Shown here piece by piece: positions 1 to 8,901 of a stretch of 41,584 nucleotides of DNA. Where the stretch lies: positions 1 through 41,584 of the forward strand of contig JAFMJH010000006.1 in the NCBI GenBank assembly GCA_017853555.1, written 5' to 3'. Made by a program: the position numbers and the translations under genes. Source of the stretch: Steroidobacteraceae bacterium. GTDB lineage: Bacteria > Pseudomonadota > Gammaproteobacteria > Steroidobacterales > Steroidobacteraceae. How positions within the stretch are numbered: the stretch's first letter is position 1; every line of letters begins with the position of its first letter. The notes under the pieces were generated by a model. It did no database searches. It was given only the letters and a program-made list of their open reading frames with translations, and was not told where the DNA came from.

Positions 1-2
1 TG

Positions 3-818
3 GTGAGTACGGTCATCGTCGCGCAGACGAGCGCGACCACCACGGTCACGCCGCTGCCCGCCATCGAAGCCGATCTCGATCGATTCCTGATCGCCTACCA
101 AAACGATGGCTTGCGATTGTTCGCCTTGATGGTGAGACCCAAAAAAGCGACGGGACCGCTCCCGGTCGTCATCGCCAATCACGGCTTCCATCCGAATCCG
201 CCCCGCTACGGTTTCGTCGACGACGATCGCAACGAACGGCCGGGCAAGTACTACGGCGCCGTGCCGATCGCGTTTGCCCGCCATGGCTATGCCGTCGTGA
301 TGGCCGACTATCGCGGCCACAACACTTCGCAGGGCCTGGAATTCACTCGCATGCCTGCGGCGCCCGATCTCTATGCCTCGGACGTACACGCGCTCTTCAA
401 AACATTGAAGGCCATCGAGGGGCTACGCCGAGATTGCTGGTACGCATGGGGACACTCGATGGGCGCACACGTGTCATTGCGGCTGATGCTCGCGGAGCCC
501 GAGATCCAAGCCGTGTCGCTTTGGTCGCTGGCCACGCCGCTAGCCGATTGGACTGGCGCCCTGCGCGCCGCAAAGCAGCGACCTGCCATCATCGTTCGTC
601 ACGCCACGGCCGACCCGGTGGCGCCGGTCGCCGCCTCGCGAAAACTCGCCGAGTCCTTGCTCGCAGCGGGCTATCGGACCGAGACGGCTTTCGAAGATTC
701 GCCATTGCATTTTTTCGAACAGGCGCTGTTCGACCGGTCGATCGACGACGACGTGCGGTATTTCAACCAGCACGGCACGGCCGCCTGCGCGGCGCACGCC
801 GTACCGCGTCCGCGATAA
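3..818 (+). CDS. alpha/beta hydrolase (dienelactone hydrolase/acyl-peptidase-like), probably 5'-truncated by the window edge
   Basis: Serine hydrolase of the alpha/beta fold; the substrate cannot be told from sequence. The nucleophile elbow is G-H-S-M-G with Ser at about residue 152 (counting from the GTG at base 3). The acid is probably Asp204 in A-D-P-V-A-P, and the base His236 in S-P-L-H-F-F. An oxyanion-type H-G-F motif lies near residue 60. The first readable residues look like the end of a signal peptide followed by V-A-Q-T-S, so the true start is probably upstream of base 1 and the GTG at base 3 is not trusted. The gene ends just before a strong hairpin terminator and converges on the TonB receptor gene. 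Family assignment is confident; calling it a peptidase rather than an esterase would be a guess. Confidence 0.8.
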   Translation: MSTVIVAQTSATTTVTPLPAIEADLDRFLIAYQNDGLRLFALMVRPKKATGPLPVVIANHGFHPNPPRYGFVDDDRNERPGKYYGAVPIAFARHGYAVVMADYRGHNTSQGLEFTRMPAAPDLYASDVHALFKTLKAIEGLRRDCWYAWGHSMGAHVSLRLMLAEPEIQAVSLWSLATPLADWTGALRAAKQRPAIIVRHATADPVAPVAASRKLAESLLAAGYRTETAFEDSPLHFFEQALFDRSIDDDVRYFNQHGTAACAAHAVPRPR

Positions 819-841
819 CGCAGCTTTGGAGCGCAACAAAG

Positions 842-869
842 AAAAGGCCCGCCTTGCGGCGGGCCTTTT
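842..869. terminator. bidirectional rho-independent terminator
   Basis: A perfect 12-bp stem (AAAAGGCCCGCC, loop TTGC, GGCGGGCCTTTT) lies between two convergent stop codons, at 818 on the plus strand and 897 on the minus strand. The A-tract on one side and T-tract on the other allow termination in both directions. Confidence 0.93.
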
Positions 870-896
870 GCATTCCCCTTGAAACGGGGACGGATC

Positions 897-3800
897 TTAG
901 AAGCGGTAGCTCAGCGAGCCGAACGCACGACGTCCGAGCACGTCGTAGTTGCTGATCGCAACCGAGTTGCCGATGCGGTTGGCACCGGAACCGGTGGAGA
1001 CCAGCGGCGGCTCCTTGTCGAACACGTTCTGGATGCCGAGGATCACTTCCCACTTGTCGGCACGGTAACGTACCGAGGTGTTGTGCTGGCGATGCAGATG
1101 CGTCGACTGCTCGTAGAGCGCCGAGACGCAATACGCCGCCTGCGAAGCGGCAACGCCCACGCAGTTCGGCAGACCGACGCCGCCGAACACGGCGCCACCG
1201 AAGCGACCGTCGTTCGAGGTCGGCGAGTAGACGTCGACCGACCAGTTGAACGTCCACGGACCACGCTCGGCGCGCAGGTCGAGGTTGGCCACCCACTTGT
1301 TGTTGTAGATGAAACCACGCTCGCTCTGCGACGGCTGCGTGCGGAACAACTGACGCGAGTCGACGTTGAAGTACGTCACCAAGGCGTTGGCGACGAAGCG
1401 CGTGCGACCCATGCGCTTGTCGAAGCGAACCGTCCAGTCCGTGCCCTCGACGATCTGGTTCGAGATGTTCACGTACGAGTTCTTCACTTCGAGAATGTTG
1501 CGGAAGCGAACGGAGCTCGGGCTCGTGTCACGCGTGAACAAGGTGCAGAACGGATCGTTCGGATAGTTCTCCGAGGTGTAGCACGCGTTCACGATGCTGC
1601 TGGCGCCGAACTGCGCAACCTGGTTCTGCACTTCAATGCGCCACCAGTCGACCGCCGCGCTCATCGGCAGCGATTCCGGCGTCCAGACGATACCGATCGT
1701 GCTGTTGTTCGACGTTTCGGCATCGAGCACGCCGCGGCCACCGCCGGCGATGATGGTCGCCGACGAGCTGTTCACCGCCGCGTAGTCACCCGGGATACCG
1801 GCCGCCGCGCAGTTCTTCTGAATTTGCGGGTTCGAGCTCTGCGCCCAGTTGATGCAGGGATCGACCGACAACTGCGCCGAGAACGAGGTCTGGTTCGCGA
1901 GGAACAGTTCGTACAAGGCCGGAGCGCGGAAGGACGTGCCCTTCGCAGCACGCAGACGGATGGTGTCGAACATCTGCCAGTTCAGACCCGCCTTGTAGGT
2001 GGTGTCCGAGCCGTAGCTGTCGTAGTCGGTCCAGCGGAACGAGCCGTTGAAGGACAAACGCTTGAGCAGCGGCAGATCGGCAAGCAAGGGCACTTCGAGT
2101 TCGGTGAAGGCTTCCTTCACCGTGTCGGAGCCCTTGGTACGGCCCGCGGCCGTCAAACCCCAGCCGTTGCTGTTGATCGCTTGCGGACCCGGGATGTCGT
2201 CGATCGAGTCCTTGCGCTGCTCCACGCCGAACACGCCGCTCAATGCGCCGGCCGGCAGATCGTAGATCTTGCCGGTGATCGACGCACCGAAGGTGGTCTG
2301 GTCGTAGCTCGTGCGACCGAAGTCACGCGCGAACAGGAAGTTGCGCTCGGCTTCGGTGAAGCCGTAGAAGCCCTTCGCGATCACGTCCGGGCGCGTCCAA
2401 CCGACGTTGACGCACGTGCCGTTCGAAATCGTGATGAGCGACTGCACGCAGTTGCCCGCCTGGGTGCTCGCCACGACGCGATCGTTGTAGAACGAGTCCT
2501 GGCCGTATTCCGAGCGCGACTGCGTGCGTTGCACGAATGCGTCGTAGGTCCAGTCCTGCAAAAAGCCCGAGGTGATGTCGCCCGTGATGCCGACGACACC
2601 GCGCTGGAAGCGCACGTCCTGCTCGCCGCTCAAGGGCGCGAACAGAATCGGCTGCACCGCCACGCCGAAGGTGTTGCCGGCATTGGTCGCCGCCACGAGC
2701 GGGAACAACTGACGGAAGCTCGTCTGCGAAGACTCGCGACGGTTCCAGAGGTATTCGCCGTAGACCTTGGCCGAATCGGCGATCTCGTAAGTGCCTTCCG
2801 CGAACACCGAGTTGCGGCGCACCGGAGAGACGAACGTACGGTCGCCGAACAACGGGTTGTCCTGCGGCACCGCGGCACGCAGCGTCCTGTACGCGGCGAG
2901 GTTCGCCGCTTGCGTGGAGCCCGGACGCAGCGAAATGACGGTCGCGATCGAGCCACCGACGCGCTGGTAACCGGCGAGATCGCGGCCGAGCAAACCACCA
3001 CCGGCGACGGCGGCGGCATTCGGCACATAGTCGGCACCGGCGTTGACGCCACCCTGCAAACGCACGACACCGGTGAAGATGTTGTAGCACTTGGACTGGC
3101 CGGTCACCGGGTCGATGATGTCGAGCGGCTGACCGGACGTCGCGGCGTTCAGCGACGACGGGCTGGTCGTGCTCGTGACGTTGATGAGGCGATCTTGCGC
3201 GCAGTTCAGGTAGTCACGCTGACGCACGAGCAAGGGATCACGATTGTAGAACTCGTAGGAGATCGAGACGTTGCCGCGCTCGAAGCGCTTGCCCCAGGAA
3301 GCGGCGGCCAACTGCGTCTCGCCACCACCCGCATTCACCGAGTTGCCCGAGAGGTTCAAGCGACCTTCGTCGAGATTCTTGTTGGTGATGAGGTTGATGA
3401 CGCCCGCGATCGCGTCCGAGCCGTACACCGACGAGGCACCGTCCTTCAAAATTTCGGTGCGCTGCACGATCGAAGTCGGGATGACGTTCAAGTCGGCGGC
3501 CGCGAGCTGACCGCGCGAGCCGGCCGGCGAGAGGCGACGCCCGTTCAACAACACGAGCGTGCGCGAGGAACCGATGCCGCGCAGTGCGACGGTGTTCGCA
3601 CCCGGACCGTTCTCGGTCACGAAGCCCGTGGTCTGATCGTTGATCTGCTGCGAACCGGCAGCGAGCGTGTTGGTCTGCAGAATCTGCGTCGTCGACAGCA
3701 TGCCCTCGAGGGTCGTGTCTTCGCTGTTGATGATGACGACCGGCGACGTCGAGGTGAACTCGGTGCGCTTGATGCGCGAGCCGGTTACGGTCACCTGCTG

Positions 3801-3929
3801 CAGTTCGTCTTTGGCGGCCTCGCTCTTCTTGGCGGTGCCCTGTTCCTGCTCTTGCGCATACGCCGCAGCCTGCGTGAGCAAGGCAGCGACCAACGCGGAG
3901 ACCAATCCGACGTGTTTGTTGCGGATCAT
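897..3929 (-). CDS. TonB-dependent outer-membrane receptor
   Basis: A 1010-residue TonB-dependent transporter for active uptake across the outer membrane. It has a Sec signal peptide (residues 1 to about 25, ending A-Y-A-Q), a TonB-box-like Q-Q-V-T-V-T-G segment near residue 47, and a plug domain over roughly residues 55-170 with typical R-G-I-G and L-N-G-R-R motifs. The rest is a large beta-barrel ending in the aromatic Y-R-F expected for BAM-dependent insertion. The ligand is not readable. Receptors of this large type in Xanthomonas-, Caulobacter- and Sphingomonas-like bacteria often take up peptides or glycans rather than siderophores, and the divergent secreted S9 peptidase fits peptide use. 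The start is the ATG at 3929, directly before the signal peptide. Long antisense open frames here are GC-rich shadows. Confidence 0.95.
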   Translation of the reverse strand: MIRNKHVGLVSALVAALLTQAAAYAQEQEQGTAKKSEAAKDELQQVTVTGSRIKRTEFTSTSPVVIINSEDTTLEGMLSTTQILQTNTLAAGSQQINDQTTGFVTENGPGANTVALRGIGSSRTLVLLNGRRLSPAGSRGQLAAADLNVIPTSIVQRTEILKDGASSVYGSDAIAGVINLITNKNLDEGRLNLSGNSVNAGGGETQLAAASWGKRFERGNVSISYEFYNRDPLLVRQRDYLNCAQDRLINVTSTTSPSSLNAATSGQPLDIIDPVTGQSKCYNIFTGVVRLQGGVNAGADYVPNAAAVAGGGLLGRDLAGYQRVGGSIATVISLRPGSTQAANLAAYRTLRAAVPQDNPLFGDRTFVSPVRRNSVFAEGTYEIADSAKVYGEYLWNRRESSQTSFRQLFPLVAATNAGNTFGVAVQPILFAPLSGEQDVRFQRGVVGITGDITSGFLQDWTYDAFVQRTQSRSEYGQDSFYNDRVVASTQAGNCVQSLITISNGTCVNVGWTRPDVIAKGFYGFTEAERNFLFARDFGRTSYDQTTFGASITGKIYDLPAGALSGVFGVEQRKDSIDDIPGPQAINSNGWGLTAAGRTKGSDTVKEAFTELEVPLLADLPLLKRLSFNGSFRWTDYDSYGSDTTYKAGLNWQMFDTIRLRAAKGTSFRAPALYELFLANQTSFSAQLSVDPCINWAQSSNPQIQKNCAAAGIPGDYAAVNSSSATIIAGGGRGVLDAETSNNSTIGIVWTPESLPMSAAVDWWRIEVQNQVAQFGASSIVNACYTSENYPNDPFCTLFTRDTSPSSVRFRNILEVKNSYVNISNQIVEGTDWTVRFDKRMGRTRFVANALVTYFNVDSRQLFRTQPSQSERGFIYNNKWVANLDLRAERGPWTFNWSVDVYSPTSNDGRFGGAVFGGVGLPNCVGVAASQAAYCVSALYEQSTHLHRQHNTSVRYRADKWEVILGIQNVFDKEPPLVSTGSGANRIGNSVAISNYDVLGRRAFGSLSYRF

Positions 3930-4170
3930 GAAAAACCTTCCCTGATGCTGTTGGTTGGCGGTTGAACGGAGCGACGTTGCGACCCAGTTTCAACCTAGCC
4001 CACAAGTATCCGACACGTGGGTGCAACAATTCAACCTTCGGCAGAGTTGCCGCAATCGCCCCGCCCGTTGTAAAAATACAACGCCTCCCGGCGACGTCAC
4101 TAGCGCATCGACAGGACATCGTTGTAGCGTTTGCCCTTCCGACTCAAGTTCATTTTCAGGAATCGAACGA
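3930..4170. promoter_or_regulatory. divergent promoter region of TonB receptor and S9 peptidase, with inverted repeat at 4066-4083
   Basis: This 241-bp gap separates two divergent genes and holds no convincing gene. It contains a perfect inverted repeat, CGTTGTA-AAAA-TACAACG at 4066-4083, and a third copy of the half-site CGTTGTA at 4120-4126. A looser CCCAC...GTGGG inverted repeat lies at about 3999-4021. The arrangement resembles a regulator-binding region serving both genes, but I cannot assign a regulator and did not find clear -35/-10 pairs. Confidence 0.4.
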
Positions 4171-6132
4171 ATGCAATCCTATTGGCGCGCACTGCTCTCG
4201 GTTGTCGGCATGGTCGTGACGTCCGGCGCCGGGGCGGGACCTCTGCCGGTCGAGGCGTTCGGAACCACGCCCGTGATCGACAACGCGACCTTGTCAGCCG
4301 ATGGTCGTTATCTCGCTTCGTCGGTCGCGGGCGACCAAGTTTCGCTCGTCATCCTCGATCGCAGCGTCAAAAAAATCACGCAGCGGGTGAACTTCGATCA
4401 GAAATTGAAGTTGCGTGGCATGGGCTTCATCGATGATCGGGTCCTGATCGCGCAATTCACGACCACGTTCGCCGATCAGGGCGATACGGAGTCGAAGGCC
4501 GAGCTGCCGGCGTGGTTTGCCATCGACGCGACGACGGGTGCTTCGCGCCAGCTGCTCGAGGCGAAAACCAACAACCGCTTGCTGCCATCGAGCGGCAGCC
4601 TGCTCTCGCGGCACGGCGCCGCGCCGGGCGAACTGCTGATGTCGGCACGACTGCTCGCGAACGCGGCCGCGGGCGCGATGGCCGACTCGGCCTCGAGTTC
4701 GGTGCTCAGCGTGAATCCGCTCACCGGTGCCTGGCGCGTCGTCGAAAAGGGCAATCCGCTCACGCGCGAATGGTTCGTGGACCAGGACGGCGCGATCGTC
4801 GGTCGCGGCGAGTTCTACGCCAAAGATCAAAAGACCACGCTGCGCGTCAAAGAAGGTGACGATTACCGCGCGTTCTACGAATTCACCGATCCGGATCTGC
4901 GGGTGATCGGCTTGGCGGCCGACCGCAAAGCGGTGCTCGCCATCGGCGCGCGCGACCGACCGCGCGTCGCGTTGTGGCGCATTCCCTTCGACGGTTCGGG
5001 TCCGCAGTTGTTGTATGAAGACGAGCGCCATGACGTCGAAGGCGTGGTGCGCGATGCGAACGATCGCAGCTTGCAGGGCGTGCGACTCGGCGGTCTCGAC
5101 CAGGCGGTGCATTGGCTCGACGATGCCGCCGCAGCGCGCGTGCGCGCACTCGAAGCCGCCCTGCCCGGTCGGCACATCGAAATTTTCGGCTACACGCGCG
5201 ACAACAAGCAGGTGCTCGCCTTCGCAGGCAGTCGCAATCATCCCGGCGCCTATTATCTCGTCGACTTCTCGACCAACCGCGCCGAAGTCGTCGGCCAGGA
5301 ATACCCGCCGCTCGCCAAAGCCGCGCTCGGCACCGTGCGCTCGATTATCTATCGCGCGCGCGACGGTTACGAAATCCCCGCCTATCTGACTTTGCCGCCG
5401 GGTGGCGAATCCAAAAATCTGCCGCTCGTCGTGCTGCCGCATGGCGGGCCGCGCGCACGCGACTCCGGCACCAGTTTCGATTGGTGGTCGCAGTTCATCG
5501 CATCCCGCGGTTACGCCGTGTTGCAACCACAATTTCGCGGCTCGACGGGCTTCGGACAAAAACACGAACTCGCGGGCTATCGGCAGTGGGGACAACTGAT
5601 GCAGCACGACGTCACCGACGGCGTGAAGTATCTGATCGAAAACGGCACGGCGGATGCGAGCCGCGTGTGCATCGTCGGGGCGAGCTACGGCGGCTATGCC
5701 GCCCTCGCCGGTGCGACCTTTACGCCGGAGCTTTACCGTTGCGCCGTGAGCGTGGCGGGCGTGTCGGATCTGGTCGAGATGTTGCGCTGGGTCGAAGGCC
5801 GCGGCGGCGTCGACAATCCGGCGGTTCGATTCTGGCGCAAACACATCGGCGTCGCCTCGGATCCGAACGTCATCGCCTACTCACCGGTCCGCGCGGCCGA
5901 GCGCATCAAAAGCCACGTGATGATGATGCACGGCGAGGACGACACGGTCGTCCCCTACATGCAGACGGAATTCATGGTGACGGCGATGAAACGCGCCAAC
6001 GTGAAGCACGACTTGGTGAAACTCAAATCCGAGGATCACTGGCTGTCGCGCAGTCCGAGCCGCATCGAGATGCTCGCGCAACTCGAGCAATTCCTTGAGG
6101 CGAATCTCGGCAGCGCTGCGCCGGCGCGCTGA
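4171..6132 (+). CDS. secreted S9 family peptidase (prolyl oligopeptidase/acylaminoacyl-peptidase type)
   Basis: A serine peptidase that cleaves short peptides, probably in the periplasm. The 653-residue protein has a signal peptide (residues 1 to about 24, A-G-A-G), an N-terminal beta-propeller region (about 30-370) and a C-terminal alpha/beta-hydrolase domain. The triad is readable: Ser505 in G-A-S-Y-G-G-Y, Asp591 in H-G-E-D-D-T-V-V-P, and His623 in E-D-H-W. I chose the ATG at 4171 because the signal peptide begins there; in-frame codons further upstream run through the divergent promoter region and look non-coding. Divergence from the TonB receptor suggests joint control and a role in using imported peptides. 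Specificity (prolyl, acyl-aminoacyl or dipeptidyl) cannot be decided. Confidence 0.93.
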   Translation: MQSYWRALLSVVGMVVTSGAGAGPLPVEAFGTTPVIDNATLSADGRYLASSVAGDQVSLVILDRSVKKITQRVNFDQKLKLRGMGFIDDRVLIAQFTTTFADQGDTESKAELPAWFAIDATTGASRQLLEAKTNNRLLPSSGSLLSRHGAAPGELLMSARLLANAAAGAMADSASSSVLSVNPLTGAWRVVEKGNPLTREWFVDQDGAIVGRGEFYAKDQKTTLRVKEGDDYRAFYEFTDPDLRVIGLAADRKAVLAIGARDRPRVALWRIPFDGSGPQLLYEDERHDVEGVVRDANDRSLQGVRLGGLDQAVHWLDDAAAARVRALEAALPGRHIEIFGYTRDNKQVLAFAGSRNHPGAYYLVDFSTNRAEVVGQEYPPLAKAALGTVRSIIYRARDGYEIPAYLTLPPGGESKNLPLVVLPHGGPRARDSGTSFDWWSQFIASRGYAVLQPQFRGSTGFGQKHELAGYRQWGQLMQHDVTDGVKYLIENGTADASRVCIVGASYGGYAALAGATFTPELYRCAVSVAGVSDLVEMLRWVEGRGGVDNPAVRFWRKHIGVASDPNVIAYSPVRAAERIKSHVMMMHGEDDTVVPYMQTEFMVTAMKRANVKHDLVKLKSEDHWLSRSPSRIEMLAQLEQFLEANLGSAAPAR

Positions 6133-6135
6133 CGC

Positions 6136-6804
6136 TCAGAGCGCGCCCGAGAACACGGCGCGTACGTACTCGGGCGCGACCGTGCGGCAGTAGTGCGTGC
6201 CGCGAAAGCGCTCGGGCATCAGCTTCCAGCGCCAGTCGTCCCACAGCGCAAGCTGCGCTTTGGCGCGCAGATGCGGCGCGCCGTCGGCGCCGACGTACGC
6301 GAACTCGAACGGCTTGATGAATTCTTTGCCCATGAAGCCGACGTCGTCGGCATCGAGCATGATGCGGTGCGGCGCCCACTTGGCCGCACGACGTTCATCC
6401 GCGGACATCGCCGCCCACACGCCCTGCACCGTGCGTCGATTGATTTCGCGGCAAGTGTAGTCATCGCCCCGGGCGTTGCCCGCACCGAAGTGGGCGTTGA
6501 TGTGATCGGCCGACTTGGTCTTGCAGGCGATGAGCACGGGAATGCCCCGACCCCCGTCGCGACGCTCGACGAACTGCTGCGTCTCGAGCGGGTCGATCTG
6601 CGGCTTGCTCTTCACGAATGCGTCGAACGTCGGCTGCACGGTGTTTTTGGCCACCAGCGTCGTGCCCGCGAGTACTTGCTGAATGTCGCGGCAATAGGCA
6701 TCGGAGGTGACGAGCGGAACGGTGCCGCGCGCCATATCCGCCGCCGCGATCGTGCCGATGCCGTACAGCAAAAGCGCACCCAGAGAAGCCACGACTCGAA
6801 TCAT
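6136..6804 (-). CDS. secreted protein of unknown function with four cysteines
   Basis: I do not recognise this 222-residue protein. It starts with an apparent signal peptide (M-I-R-V-V-A-S-L-G-A..., ending near A-A-A-D). The mature part has exactly four Cys (in D-A-Y-C, I-A-C-K, Y-T-C-R and H-Y-C-R), suggesting two disulfides in the periplasm. The ATG at 6804 is preferred because a GGGAG ribosome-binding site lies upstream of it; an ATG at 6819 is an alternative, and longer starts would run back into the upstream gene. It follows the Rieske oxygenase by 31 bases on the same strand, so it is probably the last gene of the TetR-headed operon. The end is four bases from the stop of the convergent S9 peptidase. 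Confidence 0.7.
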   Translation of the reverse strand: MIRVVASLGALLLYGIGTIAAADMARGTVPLVTSDAYCRDIQQVLAGTTLVAKNTVQPTFDAFVKSKPQIDPLETQQFVERRDGGRGIPVLIACKTKSADHINAHFGAGNARGDDYTCREINRRTVQGVWAAMSADERRAAKWAPHRIMLDADDVGFMGKEFIKPFEFAYVGADGAPHLRAKAQLALWDDWRWKLMPERFRGTHYCRTVAPEYVRAVFSGAL

Positions 6805-6835
6805 CGGCAACGCTCCCATCTTTGATCGTGCCACC

Positions 6836-7933
6836 TTAACCGCAACGCGGTGCGACGTCGAACACCCAGCTCTGGGCCTCACGCCGCGCCGGCGACGGGA
6901 TCATCGTCAAGCGCCGCCCGTCCGACTCGGCGGCATCGCGCACCGTATCGAGTCGCCAACCCTGCTCCTGCCAACGCTGCAGGTTGCGCCGATAATGCAG
7001 TTGGATCGCATCGGCCTTCACCGACAGATCGCCCACCGACCCCTCGGCCGGCAACGGCGGTTCGATCGCCTCGACGATCGCGCGATCTTCGAGCACGACC
7101 GAGGCATTGCGACGGTCGCTGATGCCATCGAAGAACGAGCTCGTGAAGAAGTTGCGTGCATTGACGAGATAGGACCGGGTGCTGCCCGCATCGACCGGCG
7201 TTTCGAACACGTATTGGTAACTCGCCATGCGCGCATCGATGTGTATGCGCGTGATGAACGACGCGGGACCGTGATAGTGCGTGCCGGCACGCGGTTTGGC
7301 CGTCTCGTTGCGCAAATGGCGCAGCAAACCTTTGCTCGGTCGCTCGAAGGTCAGATCGGCGCCGGCGCCCCAGGCGTGTTCGACGATGTCGTAATCGGGA
7401 ATGCGAAAATTTGGATTGCGGCCTTTGCTGCCGAAGAAATGGACGAACTCGGCATGCGCGAAGTCGAGCGCGTTCTCGACCAAGCGCCGATAGTTGGCCC
7501 GGATGTCGAACACCGCGTTCGTGCAACGCCAGGCGGGATCGTCCCATTCCGGGATCGGCATGATGGGCGGCCGCTCGGACTCCGGCAAATCACCCAGAAA
7601 CGCGAACACGAGTCCGTAACGCTCGAGGGTCGGATACGCATCGACCCGCGCGCGTCCGCCGGGCGCGGGCTGATCCGGACCGTTCGACGGGATGCGTTGG
7701 CAGAGCCCCGCACCATCGAACTCCCAACCGTGATACGGACAGGCGACGTGATCGCCGCGCACCGAGCCCTGCGCGAGCGAACCGAAGCGGTGCACGCAAA
7801 CGTTCGAGAGACAATGCGCCACGCCCTTCGAATCGCGGAACAACACGAAGTGCCGCCCCAACATGCGGACTTTGAGCGGCTGCGTGCCGAGTTCGCGCGA
7901 CAAAGCCGCCGCATACCAGAAATTGACGTACAT
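6836..7933 (-). CDS. Rieske non-heme iron oxygenase, alpha-subunit type (VanA/phthalate-oxygenase-like)
   Basis: The oxygenase component of a Rieske mono/dioxygenase or O/N-demethylase. The 365-residue protein has an N-terminal Rieske domain with C46-x-H48 (C-V-H-R) and C65-x2-H68 (C-P-Y-H-G-W). A C-terminal catalytic domain carries the mononuclear iron facial triad N-A-L-D-F-A-H-x4-H (Asp157, His160, His165). No reductase or ferredoxin gene is nearby, so electrons must come from elsewhere. The ATG at 7933 begins the conserved N-terminus and overlaps the stop of the upstream gene by one base (TGATG), indicating translational coupling. The protein is clearly paralogous to the Rieske protein at 23415-24539. 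Substrate unknown; the family acts on aromatic acids, sterols and methylated amines. Confidence 0.93.
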   Translation of the reverse strand: MYVNFWYAAALSRELGTQPLKVRMLGRHFVLFRDSKGVAHCLSNVCVHRFGSLAQGSVRGDHVACPYHGWEFDGAGLCQRIPSNGPDQPAPGGRARVDAYPTLERYGLVFAFLGDLPESERPPIMPIPEWDDPAWRCTNAVFDIRANYRRLVENALDFAHAEFVHFFGSKGRNPNFRIPDYDIVEHAWGAGADLTFERPSKGLLRHLRNETAKPRAGTHYHGPASFITRIHIDARMASYQYVFETPVDAGSTRSYLVNARNFFTSSFFDGISDRRNASVVLEDRAIVEAIEPPLPAEGSVGDLSVKADAIQLHYRRNLQRWQEQGWRLDTVRDAAESDGRRLTMIPSPARREAQSWVFDVAPRCG

Positions 7934-8901
7934 CAGCCTGGATACTCCGCGATGCCCGCGAGGGAACGCCGCGGGGAAACGTGATCGGTTTGCACCTGCG
8001 CGACGACCTTGCCGGATGCGATGTCGAATTTGCAGGCGATGCCGGTGAAGATGTTCGAGCTGAGCGCATGGCGCTGATCGGCGCATACGGTGATCTGTGC
8101 GAAGCCGTAGCCGAACTGCGACAGATCGATGGTTTGCATGACGCGCCCGTCCTCGGCATAGCGCTCGACGTGATCGCCGCGCGTGACGAGCAAAGTACCA
8201 TCAGTGAGGTATGCCAGCGCGATGAACCAGCGTCGATCGTACAGATCGTCGCCGGGAATCACCGCCAGATCCGGCAGCTGGCGCCGCGCCTCGAGGTCGT
8301 AACGCATCAGGCGTTTGCCGGTCTCGGTGGTGTACGCCATGACGCGCTCCGCGGGATGCAGCGACAGGTGCGTGACGCCTTTGAACCCCGACAGCTCGCG
8401 GGCGTGCTCGACCTCGTACTCTTCCTGCAGCGCAAAGTTTCGGTCGAACTTCACGATGCGTCCGAAACCGATGTGATCCGACCCCGGCACGAATTGCATG
8501 TGCGAGCCGCGATAGGGCTGGGTGCCGATCAGCGTCTCGCCGAAATAGACGCTGCCGTCGCGGGCAAACACGGCGGCGCCGAATGCACGATGCGCGAACT
8601 TGTGCATCGGCATCTGGCGACCGAACCGATCGATGCGGATCACCGCCTGGGTGTGGATGTCGAAGCCCCACAAAGTCTGCTGACGATCAAAATTCAGCCC
8701 CATGATCAGGTGTCGGTGACCCGTGGTCCACAACACGCCTTTGGGTTTGAGATCCGCGTCGAATTGCAAAATGCGACCGAGGCCGGCGTGATCGTCGGTC
8801 GGATCATTGAGATACGTGCAGCCGAGAAACACGTCGCCGCGCGCGAACGGCTGCATCGTATTTTCGAGCACGTACCGATAATCGACGACCTGCAAACTCA
8901 T
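7933..8901 (-). CDS. cytosolic beta-propeller-like protein (SMP-30/WD-like), function unknown
   Basis: A 322-residue protein without signal peptide, built of repeated short beta-strand-like units. These include recurring G-R-I-x-x-F-D patterns (L-G-R-I-L-Q-F-D near residue 45 and F-G-R-I-V-K-F-D near residue 150) and a late C-K-F-D-I-A-S-G-K-V segment, which suggest a six- or seven-bladed propeller. I see no confident catalytic motif; distant relation to gluconolactonase/SMP-30 lactonases is possible. The stop overlaps the start of the Rieske oxygenase and its ATG overlaps the stop of the DUF420 gene (ATGA), so it is made with both. A lactonase acting on a ring-opened product, or a scaffold, are guesses. 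Confidence 0.75.
   Translation of the reverse strand: MSLQVVDYRYVLENTMQPFARGDVFLGCTYLNDPTDDHAGLGRILQFDADLKPKGVLWTTGHRHLIMGLNFDRQQTLWGFDIHTQAVIRIDRFGRQMPMHKFAHRAFGAAVFARDGSVYFGETLIGTQPYRGSHMQFVPGSDHIGFGRIVKFDRNFALQEEYEVEHARELSGFKGVTHLSLHPAERVMAYTTETGKRLMRYDLEARRQLPDLAVIPGDDLYDRRWFIALAYLTDGTLLVTRGDHVERYAEDGRVMQTIDLSQFGYGFAQITVCADQRHALSSNIFTGIACKFDIASGKVVAQVQTDHVSPRRSLAGIAEYPG

Noticed and set aside
879-3965. A very long open frame (about 1028 codons) on the plus strand opposite the TonB receptor gene
   Set aside because: It has Arg/Val/Gly-rich composition typical of GC-rich antisense frames, no recognisable domain, and the opposite strand encodes a complete receptor with signal peptide and C-terminal aromatic motif.
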